DNA of 64,000 nucleotides, from the NCBI GenBank assembly GCA_025330725.1, contig JAIWND010000002.1, positions 1,916,501 to 1,980,500 of the forward strand, read 5' to 3'. A program made the position numbers and the translations under genes. This DNA comes from Chlamydoabsidia padenii. Lineage: Eukaryota > Mucoromycota > Mucoromycetes > Mucorales > Cunninghamellaceae. Positions 1 through 12,640 of the stretch are shown piece by piece (the first letter of the stretch is position 1; the number at the start of each line of letters is the position of its first letter). The notes under the pieces were generated by a model that was given only the letters and a program-made list of their open reading frames with translations, was not told where the DNA came from and made no database searches.

Positions 1-894
1 ATGGTACTGAAGGAGACATGTCAGTATTTGATACTGTCGTTGATGGTGTAATGTCCAGTGCTGATAAAGCCATGGGAGGTGGTGCATCCTTGTCGGTGGC
101 AATGAATGATTCTTCAAACGGAGTGATGTGGGTGAATGGATTGGTGATCAACTTTTTCTTCTTCTTAACAGTGAGTGGATGAGGCAAGTTGGCCGAAGAT
201 GGTAAGACTTGTTGAGTGTCGTTTTGCGTCTCTTTGTTTGATTCCAATTCTTCGTCCTTGTTGATAGTGCTGATGATTGGGAAGGCTGGAAGGTAAGATG
301 GTACATAGTCAGGCAAGTTTGTGGTCGTTTGCTGTGTTGGTGGTGGTGGTGTTGATAGTACTGTTTTTGCCGTCTCGTCATATTGGTCTGTAGGTGTCGT
401 TGGTAACGAGTCGACTCCATTCATTTCGTCAAGAGGATGATCACCTTGTAAGAATTCATATACTAAAGGTTCATCTAGCTTAACCTTTCCTGTATCTACA
501 ACACCTAGTGCAAAAAGAAACAAAACAAAACGAGTTGGTGAACAAAGCCAAACGGACGTTTCTTTTACTTTTTACCTTCAAGAGCACGACTTGGATCTGA
601 TTGATCGGACCAAGCAGGTTCAAAACTCTTCCCATCGGAATCCAACCACGCTTGTAAAGTTTCCACATCAATTGAGAGTTCAGATAAGCCGTCCATAACA
701 TCAAAAGCGTTGCCACTTGTACGGCCAGAGAGTTGAGCATAATCACACACCGTTGATGCCAAGAATTCCATGTATTGTCCAAACACATCGGTCAACGTGT
801 CTGCAGAGCTGAGTTGCACCGATTCAAACCCTACAGATTGTAATATTTGTAAAGTAGTTGATCGCAATAAGGCAAAACAAAAATCATCGGCCAT
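1..894 (-). CDS. TFIID subunit with Bromo_TP histone fold, TAF3/TAF8-type (3' partial)
   Basis: Two exons are visible, 894-576 and 504 down to the window edge; they join in phase 1 through a GTAAAAAG donor and a CTAG acceptor. Residues about 5-80 form a bromodomain-associated histone fold; the stretch FESVQLSSADTLTDV and a following SGRT are close to the TAF3/TAF8 family. Exon 2 holds a DYVPSYLPAFP segment resembling the proline-rich motif that follows the fold in TAF3 and TAF8, then a basic KKKKK stretch. The family pairs with TAF10 in TFIID and acts in the nucleus in promoter recognition. TAF3 seems slightly more likely than TAF8 from the VQLS..LTDV stretch. The C-terminus is outside the window, so a PHD finger cannot be checked. 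Confidence 0.75.
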
Positions 895-2185
895 GGAGTT
901 TTAAAAAAAGGTGAAGAAGAAAAAGGAAGAAGCAAAAAAATAAAAAAAAATAACAAATCATCCAAGTCGGGAATTGAAAATTGAAAATCGGACAAACAAC
1001 TTCATGACAGCAAAGTGAATTCAATACTGTCCTCGGAAATAGGACACCATTTACATATCAAAGTTAAAGAAAAGTACTTTGAAATGTATGAGTTATACTT
1101 TTATTGATAATATGGTTCAAGTAGCTAGAATATTGATAAAGTTATATATAAAAAAGTCATCCTAACATAACGTTTAAACCCCGAAACCAAATAGTTTTAT
1201 GTGAATGGTGTCTTTAGAATGAGAACCTGATGAAAAATATAAAACAATAGAACTACCAATGTTTATAGACATACAATACATCTCAACCTTGTTGATGATG
1301 AGATATATACTCGACAATGGGAACAAAGCAAGTAACTTCATGCAACCTGGGATATTTAAATCCCGACCAAGTCTAAAAAAAAAAAGACCTGTATGACCAA
1401 AACACAATGAAACAATCAACACAATGAAAGATAGTTTTTTATTTTTCAAGAAAAGAAAAGGGGGATATTATAGTATTCAAGGCTCATCGCCATAGAAAAA
1501 AACAGGCACCACCACAACGCTGCCCCACCAGGCCACCCCACGCGCGCGGGGGCGGCGGGCCCGATGGAGGAGGCAGAGTCGGAAATCCCCCCACCGGGCA
1601 GTAAATAAATGACCACAGATTTACCCACCCGCCAACATATCTATGAAGAAAGAAAAGGGTAAATTTTTGCATGACAAAGAAAGAAAGAGAAAGACTTACA
1701 ATTGAAGAAGAACAATAAGGCGGGTGGAAGGGGGGGGGGAAGGTATGAATATCCCCCAAAAGAAAAAGAGAAACATGTATCATTTGAAAACACTCGTTTT
1801 TATAGACAACGGGTTAGCAACATGTTGTGCAACTGGTCTCACGCCACACTCTACCCCTTTTTTTTCCATGTACATTCAAACACCGACATCATCCACTTGC
1901 TTGTCCAACTAGATACTAAAGACAGGATATGATGTATAAATAAAACAAACAAACGAGAGTAATACAAACAAGCCGTTTTTTCTCTTTTTTGACGAAGACA
2001 AGATCGAATATTGATCAAAGGTCATCACCACCATCACCAGTGATCCAACCTTACACCCATATTCATTTATCTTTTATGACAGCCAAGATAACATGAAAGA
2101 ATGGTAGTATACAATTTTATTAAACAAAACTAGCAAAAACAAGTGATTAGATGTAATACTAAACTAAACTAACTAATAAACAAAG
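895..2185. other. Intergenic region; no convincing gene
   Basis: About 1.3 kb between the TAF gene start and the 3' end of the MFS gene. Short open frames on both strands show no family signal and are rich in Phe or Lys from homopolymers. It contains one copy of the recurrent TTTAAATCCCG motif (1355-1365) and an unusually GC-rich patch around 1500-1585. Confidence 0.6.
1355..1365. promoter_or_regulatory. Recurrent motif TTTAAATCCCG upstream of the TAF gene
   Basis: One copy of the window-wide TTCAAATCCCG family, about 460 bp upstream of the minus-strand start at 894. That is further than usual, so a link to that gene is uncertain. Confidence 0.35.
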
Positions 2186-4159
2186 TCAAAGAAGATACCG
2201 AAAGTGTTTTGATACGCCTGTTTCAGGTGCGATTTCAATTTCGGCAGTCCTTCCACCAGGAATCACGGTAGTTTTCGACACCAAAGGTTTCCCATACTTG
2301 TCATCCAACCTGTGATTGGCAACAACCAACAAAAGCCGCAAACCAAAGCATAAAACCACGCCGATGCCCATGTAAGTTAAGATGACAATATTTGCCTTGA
2401 GATACCGAGGAGGATCATCATACAATTGAGGAGCATAAAAGTTGGCAAGTTGGGAGATACAGTTTAGTAATGCAAACGCCACCGCTTTCTTTTGACGAGG
2501 ACCCGGCACACAATCACCCAACCAAGCAAGAGACACACCCAGAGACGACCACACTCCACCACCACACAAGAAGAGAGAGAAGAAGAGCAAAGCATGATTT
2601 TCACTTGTCACCTGGATCACATAGCCAATGAGAGCCACGCACATACAAAAGGCGATGAAGACAGATCGTACTTGGTATCGATCGGATAAGACAGCTACCA
2701 CCAGTGATAATAGGGCAGCAAACACATAGATGGGAATCGTCATGTATTGCACCATCGCACCTTGATACCCAACATTTTGAATAAACGTCGGCATAAAGTA
2801 GTTCATTTGACCACCAGTTTGGATGGCCATAAAGATGATGATGAATACCCAGACCTTGTATTCCATCAAGGCCGCCTTGAAACCATCCCACGAGAATTTT
2901 TCTTTAGGTGCTGAGTGTCCCAGTCGTCGGATCGCCAGGTCACGTTCTTGTTCCGTAAGCCATTTCGTATTGCTGGGGTAATCAGGTAGAATCCAATAGG
3001 AAGTGATGCCAATGACAAGAGTAATGAGACCTTCCAATACAAACAGCCACCGCCAACCCCGCATACCACCAACACCTTCCATTCCAGATATAATTGCTAT
3101 AGGTTAATACAGGAGAGAGTTTAGTGTGAGAATATATAAACTTTTTTTTTTTTTTTTTTCTTTTTCTTTGATAGAACCCTTACCACCAGCAAACGCTCCC
3201 CCTAATGCACCAGAAAGCCAGTTGCCACAATAAAACACAGCATTACGCACAGCTATTTCTCGTGGTTTATAGAATGTCGTGAGCAGGAATCTATTTTCAA
3301 AGAGAGGAAAGAGAAAGAAAGAAAATGAGAATCAGCATTCGGGGAGAATGGCTTTCCCCAGAAATTTGAAAACCCGCTCCGGGAATTTTTCATCCCAATT
3401 TGAACAATGTCGTTCTTACACACTTGCAGGAAAGTAAGGGGATTCTGTAATCTAGTAAAAAATATTTATCAAGTTAGTATTATGATTAGCCTCATGTAAT
3501 AGCCTGTACCCACCCCTAAGAAAAAACGAGCGATAGCCAAAGTTTTAAAGTCTTTTACAAAGCAGGTCATAATGGACACAATGGACCATACACTAACAAT
3601 CACAGACACTATATTAAATAAAACACGTTCAGATTTCATCTCTTTCTATCCATCATTGACTTACAAAACAGACTTGGTTTCGATCTTTCCATCAACATAT
3701 TACTAGGAATCTGCATGGCCATCACACCAAGAGTATAGATCGAGATCACCCATGAGAATTGTCCATCATCAAGGTTCAAATCGGTTTGAAGACCGGCAAC
3801 CTATGATAGAATATAATTTTCATTTTTAATCAAGTTGAGCTTAACATTGTAAATTGCGATTATTTCCATTGAATACCTTTGCGTTACCAATATTTGACAA
3901 ATCCAGACGCTGACAGATGTATAACACTGTCAAAATTGGCATGATACGTCGATCTAGTTTCCTCACAAGTGCTTTTTCTCGAGCAACAAGATCTTCCTCT
4001 TCTTCTTCTATTGATTGTGTTTCGGTTGATTGGGCGGCTAAGATCATACATCGATAAGTAAGGGGGTTGAAGAAATGTCGGGATTTAAAACTTACATTCA
4101 TGCAAAGACGCCAAATCAGTCTTGGATTTCACAGATGATGTTGTAGAGTCTTTAGTCAT
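2186..4159 (-). CDS. Major facilitator superfamily permease, anion:cation symporter (allantoate/DAL5-like) family
   Basis: Seven exons (4159-4096, 4037-3877, 3800-3665, 3608-3514, 3451-3420, 3290-3184, 3096-2186) join in frame to 501 aa, the usual length for the family. The N-terminus is acidic and cytosolic; the first membrane region carries LDLSNIGNAK, followed by WVISIYTLG, an ARFFLG-x-TESPYFPA segment matching the family ARFFLG-x-FEAGFFPG motif, then YKPREIAVRN and GWRWLFVLEG. The C-terminal half has further hydrophobic helices and the LAWLGDC segment. DAL5-like members take up allantoate, nicotinate, biotin or other organic anions at the plasma membrane; the substrate cannot be read from sequence. 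The intron after FFLG uses a weaker GTGGGT donor. The start is the first ATG and opens an acidic leader. Confidence 0.85.
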
Positions 4160-4414
4160 ATGTTATTAGTAAAAGGTATGAATTAAATAATTGGTATTTA
4201 AAGAAGGATCGAGTTTTATTTATATATCATACAAGTTTTTTTTTTCTCGTTTACCCCAGGTTTTGATTATGTGATCAGGAGAATAAATAATGTCCCGGCA
4301 TAAGTGTAACATCAAAGATTTCAGTTTTTATTAAAAAAAAAAAGATAAAGACTAGACTATTTACTACTACTACTACTACTACTATAGCCCCAACACCACG
4401 ACTGCCCTTGTTGT

Positions 4415-5010
4415 CTATACACATGTCACGCCAAGCCAGCTCTGTCCAAGTGATCCCAAGAGTCTACAGTTCGTAAAAAAGACAAGTAGGCCATCTTCTT
4501 CAGAGAAGTTCCCTTGTATACGATTCCCACCAAGATAAAGTTGACACATCAAAAGATAGGAGAGGAGTAGAATATAGATCACATGTCTAATCTTGTTGTT
4601 GATTAAGAGCCTCCGTACAATGTAATCAAGCCAAAGGAATCTAAATGTTATGCCCCATTCCATAGGAAGTGAGGGTGAGAAAAGATATCAAATCACGAGA
4701 TTAATAACCTTGAGCATAAATATCACCCCTATTCTTTTCCCTGAAACCTTTTTTTTTGCCCCTCCCCTTGTTACCTGATATGATATCGAGTTGAGTACGA
4801 TAGTCGACTTGGTATGATGTAGCATGATGTTCATTTTGTCTACCAGATGTATGTTACATGAACTCCAGTCACTATCCATGTTCACTAACAATCGAAAATC
4901 TTGATTTGTTACACCAGAAGCAAAAGGACAGGAGGATCTACCAAAAGAATTGGACCAGTCGAGTTGACGGATTTCATACTGGAGACGTAGGCAAGTGTAG
5001 AAGGATCTAA
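4415..5010 (-). pseudogene. Possible coding remnant, unknown protein
   Basis: Minus-strand open segments with coding-like composition: one after a TTATTAG acceptor near 5010 ending at a GTAACA donor near 4777, and another ending at about 4415 that contains LYLGGNRIQGNF, which resembles a leucine-rich repeat unit. I could not join them into one convincing frame and saw no start codon with a good context. It may be a decayed gene, a poorly resolved multi-exon gene, or chance. No function is proposed. Confidence 0.2.
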
Positions 5011-5186
5011 TAAAGCACCACTATAATATCGTATTCACAGAGCCAATAGAGAAGTGAGATTACTATTTCAAAAAAGTGCAGACCAAAGTAGATAAAAAGG
5101 AATAGGGAGAGAGAGAGAGAGTTTATTTGAATTTAAACAATGGATTGGTCAAGGCGATGGATCCATAATATCCAAACCCAGCTACT

Positions 5187-5863
5187 CTACAGTCTTTCAA
5201 GAGCGTCTTCCACTTGAGGGATGAGTTCCACAAATCGCTTGAATTGGTCCAAGGGTAAGAGCAAGCCTGTATAATACATGAGTATTAGAATGACCTTATA
5301 GCCAATATTGTAATTATGATTATTGCTCTTTTTGTTACCTTTGGAAGTGGGTTTGTATTCACTATCTTTTGTTTGATAGTATTCACGCAGATCCACACAC
5401 TTTTTGCCTTGGAATGAGCGAATGGTAATACGCCGTTTTCCAGAGAGCTTGATTTTACAGGATAAAAAAAAAAAAGAGTGAGTTACATTCTGTTGGTTGT
5501 TCGCCCAATGTCAGCACTTACCACAAAGTATTCTTCCCCGTTTTCATTTCGTTCACCTTTAGAGGATTCTTCTTTCTTGGCTTTCTTCGGGGCGGTCTTT
5601 TTTGGTTCCTAATTGAGATACAGTTATATAAAGATTAGATACATCAACATATTAATACATGTTCGTAAATGTGGGAAGTTACCTCGTCGGCAGAGTCAGA
5701 ATCGTCTTCAGTGTCGTCCTTTGTGTTGGTTGGCTAAACATGATACATAAGAAGATTAGTATGGCAGTATTTAGTATATTCAAAGATGTCTTTTAATTGT
5801 ACTTGCGTTAAAGTCTTTGTCTTCTTCCGATTCCGAGTCTGATTCTCTTGATCTTTTGGGCAT
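5187..5863 (-). CDS. SUB1: Transcriptional coactivator PC4/Sub1 homologue
   Basis: Five exons (5863-5807, 5733-5683, 5608-5522, 5447-5339, 5266-5187) give 127 aa. The N-terminal half is a Ser/Asp/Glu and then Lys-rich tail. The C-terminal half is a complete PC4 ssDNA-binding fold: EEYFV, SGKRRITIRSFQGKK, VDLREYY, then LLLPLDQFKRFVEL. The family binds single-stranded DNA and TFIIB in the nucleus and supports Pol II initiation and elongation. Exon 1 must end at AAC before GCAAGT for the frame to continue, so the first intron appears to be of GC-AG type. The gene is divergent from BLOC1S2, with 162 bp between the two start codons and one TTTCAAATCCCG copy between them. Confidence 0.92.
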
Positions 5864-5938
5864 GTTTGTAGAAGGAAAAGGAATGTGAGAAAAAGAAACG
5901 CGTTTACTTTTTTTATTATTATCTATATCGCACACATT

Positions 5939-5950
5939 TTTCAAATCCCG
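5939..5950. promoter_or_regulatory. Motif TTTCAAATCCCG in the SUB1/BLOC1S2 divergent promoter
   Basis: Exact copy of the recurrent motif, 76 bp upstream of the SUB1 start and 76 bp upstream of the BLOC1S2 start, i.e. in the centre of a 162-bp bidirectional promoter. Confidence 0.5.
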
Positions 5951-6025
5951 CCAGCGGAACGAGCCGACCTCAAGGGAGGGCTGCTTTTTTCTTTTCTTCT
6001 TGTCCACCATCTCACCCACATATTA

Positions 6026-6621
6026 ATGTCACTACCCAGCAGTCAGAACAAGTCCGATTCCAGCAAGATACCAACATCTTCATCTTCATCATCACTGCAC
6101 GAACAACAACCCAAACATGAAGAAGCAAACAAACAGTTGGATCAAGAACATATCACCAGACTGACGGAAGCAGCTTTTCGAAAACTGACAGAATACACTC
6201 GGGCTGAACTTCAAGGTAAAAAACCAAAATGCTGCTCTAACTGATTACTCACTTATTTTTAACTTTATAGTAACTATTGATGACTGTCAACTATTACAGA
6301 CCATGAACAAAACAACACAGGACAAGTATAGCCAAATGTCTCTAATGAGTCAACGACTCATGAAGGAAATGTCCAAAGTGCAAAACACATGTAAGCTTTT
6401 TTTTTTTTTGATAAACAATTGACTATACTCTAATTAACTTTTCTTGTTTTTTCATCTTCTCCATAGATGCCGACTTTGATAGCTTTGTCACCCACATTGA
6501 TGATATCCACCAACAGGCCCTGGAAATGGAGGAAACCGCCAAAGCACTCGACCAATACTCTCGCTACCTAGAAGATAAAGTGGCCAAGACTCGTACCCGA
6601 AGGGAGCAACAGCAACAATGA
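6026..6621 (+). CDS. BLOC1S2: BLOC-1 complex subunit 2
   Basis: Three exons (6026-6215, 6271-6390, 6467-6621) give 154 aa. After a Ser/Gln-rich leader, the helical core matches BLOC1S2: a CQLLQTMNKTTQDKYSQM segment (family form: LLE-x-MN-x-x-T-x-x-KY), then YADFDSFVTHIDDIHQQ and a last coiled coil LDQYSRYLEDKV. BLOC-1 acts on endosomes in cargo sorting and, in yeast, in Rab5 GAP recruitment. An upstream in-frame ATG at 5885 would overlap the divergent promoter motif and encode a hydrophobic stretch, so the ATG at 6026 is preferred. The stop is TGA. Confidence 0.85.
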
Positions 6622-6833
6622 TCCTGGTGGTGGTGGCAACAAATGGTATTTCACAACAAGCACACCTTCTTACAATGCGGAATATGGTAATAGTGTATAT
6701 ATATAATGTATAATATTTCTCAAAGTGACTCATTTGTGTTTAAAATAAATCCCTCCCCTGACTTTTTTAAATATTCATCTCTCTTCCTTCTTCTTCTTCT
6801 TCTTCTTCTTCTTCTTTAATACTTATTAACAAA

Positions 6834-8519
<1,686 letters not shown>

Positions 8520-8624
8520 ATTATAGAATGTTTATATATGGATTAATAAAGATTTAAATATTATATACTTTGTCTTTACTCTTACTAGGGTATGGTAAAA
8601 AAAAAAAAAAAATTCAGGGGACGG

Positions 8625-8637
8625 CGGGATTTGAAAA
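8625..8637 (+). promoter_or_regulatory. Motif CGGGATTTGAAAA with no annotated gene
   Basis: Perfect copy, preceded by GG to give GGCGGGATTTGAAAA. Its position 114 bp upstream of a small ORF start (8739) is what would be expected of a promoter copy. Confidence 0.35.
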
Positions 8638-8738
8638 TATAAAGAGGATGGGTATGGCCTGCATGAAGAAAACATTTTCACCTGTACTAACCAACACAAC
8701 GGTCTGTGGGGGAAGATACATCCATTGGAAATCAATCA

Positions 8739-8903
8739 ATGGTAAAAGTTATTTCTCTTTTAGGACTTCAAGTGTGTGTTCTAGCTGTTTCTCTGTCTTT
8801 TCTTTATATAGATGCTCTCGGGAAACACAAGAAAAAGAAAATTAGAAACACAGACGGGACGATAGATAAAGTCCTACCTAATAGAATAACTTTTTGTAAT
8901 TAG
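8739..8903 (+). CDS. Possible small single-pass membrane protein, unknown
   Basis: A 54-codon frame starting MVKVISLLGLQVCVLAV, a good hydrophobic segment, followed by a Lys-rich tail (KHKKKK). It follows a copy of the recurrent upstream motif at a typical distance. There is no family signal and the frame is short, so it may be chance. An overlapping frame (8570-8845) is Cys/Ser-rich and less convincing. Confidence 0.25.
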   Translation: MVKVISLLGLQVCVLAVSLSFLYIDALGKHKKKKIRNTDGTIDKVLPNRITFCN

Positions 8904-9543
8904 CTTTATTTGTATAGATCATGTTATAGTTTGTTTTTGTTAGACTCGATAAAATATTCAAGTTGTTACAATAATAAAGAGGCTGTCAATTTATTTGTTG
9001 TTGGTTGAGAAAGAGTAATAGTGGAAGCACGTTGTGTAGGTTACACATATCGTTCAACAGTGAGTAACTTTTATGATGTCATTACGCAGCCGTGGACTCG
9101 GTAAAAGGGAAAAGATTAAACAATCTGGATCAAGTAGGTTGAAATGTACAGTATAATCCATACATAGTTTTTTTATTAGTTTCCAATAACAATCAAAGTA
9201 TATATATATAAAAGATGTATATGTGTAAATGGTAAAAAAAAAAAAGCCAAAAAGTATCCTAACTAGGGGAGGGGGAAATAATTAAAGAGAAATGGGAAGG
9301 GTTGATTGATGAGGGGGACTAAACTAAAAGTATGTATGAATGACAAATACGGAGAGAAGAAGTAAAAGGAGATGTATGTGTTTTGTGTAGATGAGGAAGG
9401 ATCAAGAGTAGTTGTAAATGTTTCTGGGAGACAGAGAAGACCCGCACCTTGTAACCAAGATATGTTGTTTTTTCGTGTTGTTGATGATGATATTGATGTT
9501 GTTAGTTTGCTGTCATTTTTGTTGTTGCTGTTGTTGCTTGCAT

Positions 9544-10211
9544 TTATCGGAATTCCTGCACTTCGTAAAAGTTTTTAAGGTATTCTTCAGCTTCATTGTA
9601 TTCGGCCTTGACTTGAGGTAGTAGTGGTGAGATTTGCTTCAATGCGTCGGCTACGTCGAGGTCGCTACTACCAGTTTCATCCTTGCAATTCCCAATGTTT
9701 TGAATCTTTTCACACGTTGCCTTGACCTTCTTCAATCCAATAGCAGCCGAACTTCCCTTCAAGAAGTGTCCCAAGCGAGATAATTCAGGGAGGTTCTTTT
9801 TGACCCTATTACAGATATATATATATACATACATAAAGTATATCCATTAGTTAATATCCTCTTGGTCTACTTGATTCCTATATCCCATATACTTACAAAG
9901 CATCATCCATATTCTTAAAAGTACCTTCTGCTTGTTCAAAGTAGTCTTGTACAATACTATAAGAGAATTCGTGGTCGTCTTCATCATCCATGTCTAGTAG
10001 TTGGTCAAATGTGTTCATGTCGATAAGATCGTCCATATTCACCACCTTGGAGTCATCAGCGTCTTCTGTGCTTTTCGAGGAAGGTTCTTCGTCAGTGACT
10101 TTTGTTTCTTCTTCCTATGAATTGGTTGGCATAATTATACAAACAAGGCATGGATTAGTGTAGGAGGAAAGAATAGAATAAGACAAGATGAGTTAGAGTA
10201 TTCCTGACAAG

Positions 10212-10245
<34 letters not shown>

Positions 10246-10343
10246 CTTTTATATTTTGAAGTGTACTTTACCTTCTTCTTGTCGATCGGTTCTTTAGTTG
10301 GAGTGGTTTGAGGAGTGGGTTGTTCTTTTGTAGTGGCAGACAT
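9544..10343 (-). CDS. YPD1: Histidine-containing phosphotransfer protein, YPD1-like
   Basis: Three exons starting at 10343 (exon 1 to about 10272, exon 2 10116-9898, exon 3 from about 9807) give about 183 aa. A hydrophilic N-terminus is followed by FDQLLDMDD and IVQDYFEQA, then the HPt core LGHFLKGSSAAIGL with the phospho-accepting His at about residue 110, and C-terminal helices. YPD1 relays phosphate from hybrid histidine kinases to the SSK1 and SKN7 response regulators in osmotic and oxidative stress signalling. The first intron carries a 29-nt homopolymer (T on the + strand, 10215-10243). A TTCAAATCCCG copy lies 258 bp upstream of the start. Confidence 0.92.
10215..10243. repeat. Poly-T tract of 29 (poly-A in the YPD1 intron)
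   Basis: Homopolymer inside intron 1 of the minus-strand YPD1 gene; its length may be unreliable in an assembly. Confidence 0.85.
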
Positions 10344-10600
10344 GACAAGTGAAAAGTTATTAATTGATAGGGTGTAAAAAAGATGTTATTATTATTGTTG
10401 TTGTTGTTGCAGTTATTGTTGTAATGTATTGTCAGTGTCGAGTTTGTTGTTTTCCTGTTGTTACTGTTTCTTCAAAAGAGGAGAAGCAAAAGAAGAATGG
10501 AAGGGGCTGAAACAAAAGAATTGGAGAAGAAAAAAGGAAAAGAAAGAAAGAGAAGAGAAAAGAACAAACAGCGCCCGAACTGGTCAAAAAAATAAACGAT

Positions 10601-10612
10601 ATTCAAATCCCG
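10601..10612. promoter_or_regulatory. Motif ATTCAAATCCCG upstream of YPD1
   Basis: Exact core copy, 258 bp upstream of the YPD1 start codon. Confidence 0.45.
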
Positions 10613-12060
10613 TCGCTTTAGGGAAGAGGCGAACTTTACGTCACCCACGCTATCTCATATAGTATCAATTTAAACTTTTTAGTTTATCACAAGCTGAAAT
10701 CAAAAAAATCCCATCAGGAAAATACATTATGCCTGATCATACACTCTGTTCCTTGCCCTTCCTGCTCTTTATGACTCGAAAATAAAAAACAAAAAATCTG
10801 GGTTCTTTTGCGCATGTACTACCCTTCCAGACCCATTCGCCGATCTAAAACGAAACATGTACATTACATGTGTTTGTTAAAGGCGGAATCCCAACCCAAT
10901 CCGATTTCGTTCACTCTTTCGTAAACAAAGGCATACCTCTTTTTTTTTTTTTTTTGACTATCAGGTGACTCGATGCACATGATGTTTCTTTAACATCAAC
11001 AGTATCCAAATGGAACCATCATCGATCATATTCCCCTGGAGAGACAAAAAGAAAGAAAAAAAGCGGGAGGGTCTTTATTTAGATCTATATCACCTTTTAT
11101 GGTGCATGCAAAACTTTAATGATCTTCAGTGGGCTCCGCTCGGGGGGGGGGTTTTCTTTGCCCCTTTTTCACCTGACAGTAAAAACTTGCCCTCATTCTC
11201 CTGTTTATTTGACAATGAATATCGTATGACAAAATATGTCAAGTAATGTGTAAATGTATTGTTACTGAAGAGGGGAGGGTCACCACATCATGAATAAGAA
11301 AGAAGAGCGGGACTTGAAAATAAAAGCGGGGTTGAAAATTAAGAAAGCTTCCAGACGTCATTTGCCCTACAAATGACTGAGGTTCAAATGATGAGGATAA
11401 AAGGCAAAGGATTAACATCATTGTACATATTCTACTCAGTTCTTCTGTTATGATAATGTATAATAATGACTGAGTTGAGCAGATAATAGATAAAGGAAAG
11501 TGTAAGACTTTTGTTTTTATATGTGAGTTTTTGCATGAATCGCGGGATTTCAATTTAAAGTACCCAGGGAGTCAAGACAACTATATCTTAATTTTAGTTA
11601 AAAAAGTTAGGTAAACCAACTTGACAAGTTTATTATAAAAGTGTCAATAAGTATTTGGGAGAGAACGAACTGTATCTCTCATAATAAATCATTCGAATAT
11701 CTCAAACTCAACGTCTTTTAAACCTCGGTTTAACCCCAGTCTTTTTGAAACGTCGATGTTGTCTGCTGATTGGTGCGGCCCCTGACCCCATCAAAAAGTT
11801 GTATTGTAACTCTACACCTAAACGTAAACGTATCGACAAATTTGCGTCGCAGGCAGCACCCGAAGGGTGTCGACCATTTGGCCAAAGGCAGCAGGGGATA
11901 TGAAACCTAGACTTTATCGTAGCTATTGATTCAAACTAATACTTAAAATATAAACGTAGTGTAGCTACAGTACAACAAAACACTCTTCTATATAAATAAA
12001 TCTTGCTGATGTTTTTAAACGTCAAATCGGGAATGGCTAGGCCCATTGAATTTTGGTGCT

Positions 12061-12640
12061 CGGCGTTTGAAAATGAAGCTGTCTTTCGTCTACAAAAAAA
12101 AAAATATCTTTCGTCGCAAAGAAAAGGTTAAAGTCATTGCAAGTCTAAACATCCTAACACAAAAATCTTGGAGCTTGGCTTTTGCGGTAAAGTATGTTGG
12201 AAATAGGTCATAGAGTCCACATGGCTCCTTTAATCATTAGCATCCGTTGACAAAGGAGCGGTAAAGCTCCTTCCAACTCTGACTAGGGACCAGCGGGATT
12301 TGAAAATGGGTTTGCTTCTGTCTGTAAAAAAAGTCTTCGTCCTTTTTTCTTGCAAAAGACAGGTAAAACTCATTACAAGCTTGGACAGACTGACACAAGA
12401 GTCCTGGTGCTTGACTTTTGCTATAAAATATATTGGAAATGGGTTGTAGTATTCACATCACCACTTTAATCATTAGCATCCTTTAACAATGGAGCGAGGA
12501 GAGCCCCATCCAAAATCTTAGTAAGGAATCAAGGTGAAGCGGGGTTTGAATACGAAGTGGGTTTTATGACAGGTAAAAGTCATCGCAAGTTCGGATAGAT
12601 TGACACAAGGGACTTGGTGCTTGACTTTTAACCTAAATAC
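12061..12640. repeat. Degenerate tandem repeat, three units of about 235-245 bp
   Basis: Each unit opens with a CGG(G/C)(A/G)TTTGAA motif (12061, 12294, 12540), then an AAAGTCAT-GCAAG block (12130, 12365, 12575), an ACACAA...TT/GGTGCTTG(A/G)CTTTT block, a TTGGAAAT block and TTAATCATTAGCATCC. The third unit is truncated after the TGCTTGACTTTT block. The units have clearly diverged, so the array is old. No open frame runs through it, which suggests a non-coding repeat or repeated transcription-unit relics. Confidence 0.7.

Larger units (their letters stand above)
8520..9543. other. Intergenic region between ARG8 and YPD1
   Basis: Contains a perfect CGGGATTTGAAAA copy (8625-8637), which elsewhere sits upstream of genes, followed by a possible small ORF (8739-8903). 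The rest is AT-rich with short homopolymers and 3' UTR sequence of the two flanking convergent genes. Confidence 0.5.

Noticed and set aside
1446..1783. Minus-strand open frames over the GC-rich patch
   Set aside because: Low-complexity Gly/Pro/Ala composition created by the GC-rich patch; no motif.
5885..6025. Upstream in-frame ATG of BLOC1S2
   Set aside because: It would place the shared promoter motif inside the coding sequence and adds a hydrophobic stretch not seen in the family.
10601..10612. tRNA genes suggested by B-box-like TTCAAATCC
   Set aside because: No A-box, acceptor stem or cloverleaf could be drawn around any copy checked.
12061..12640. CRISPR-like array
   Set aside because: Only three diverged units of about 240 bp in a eukaryotic genome; no short identical repeats with spacers.
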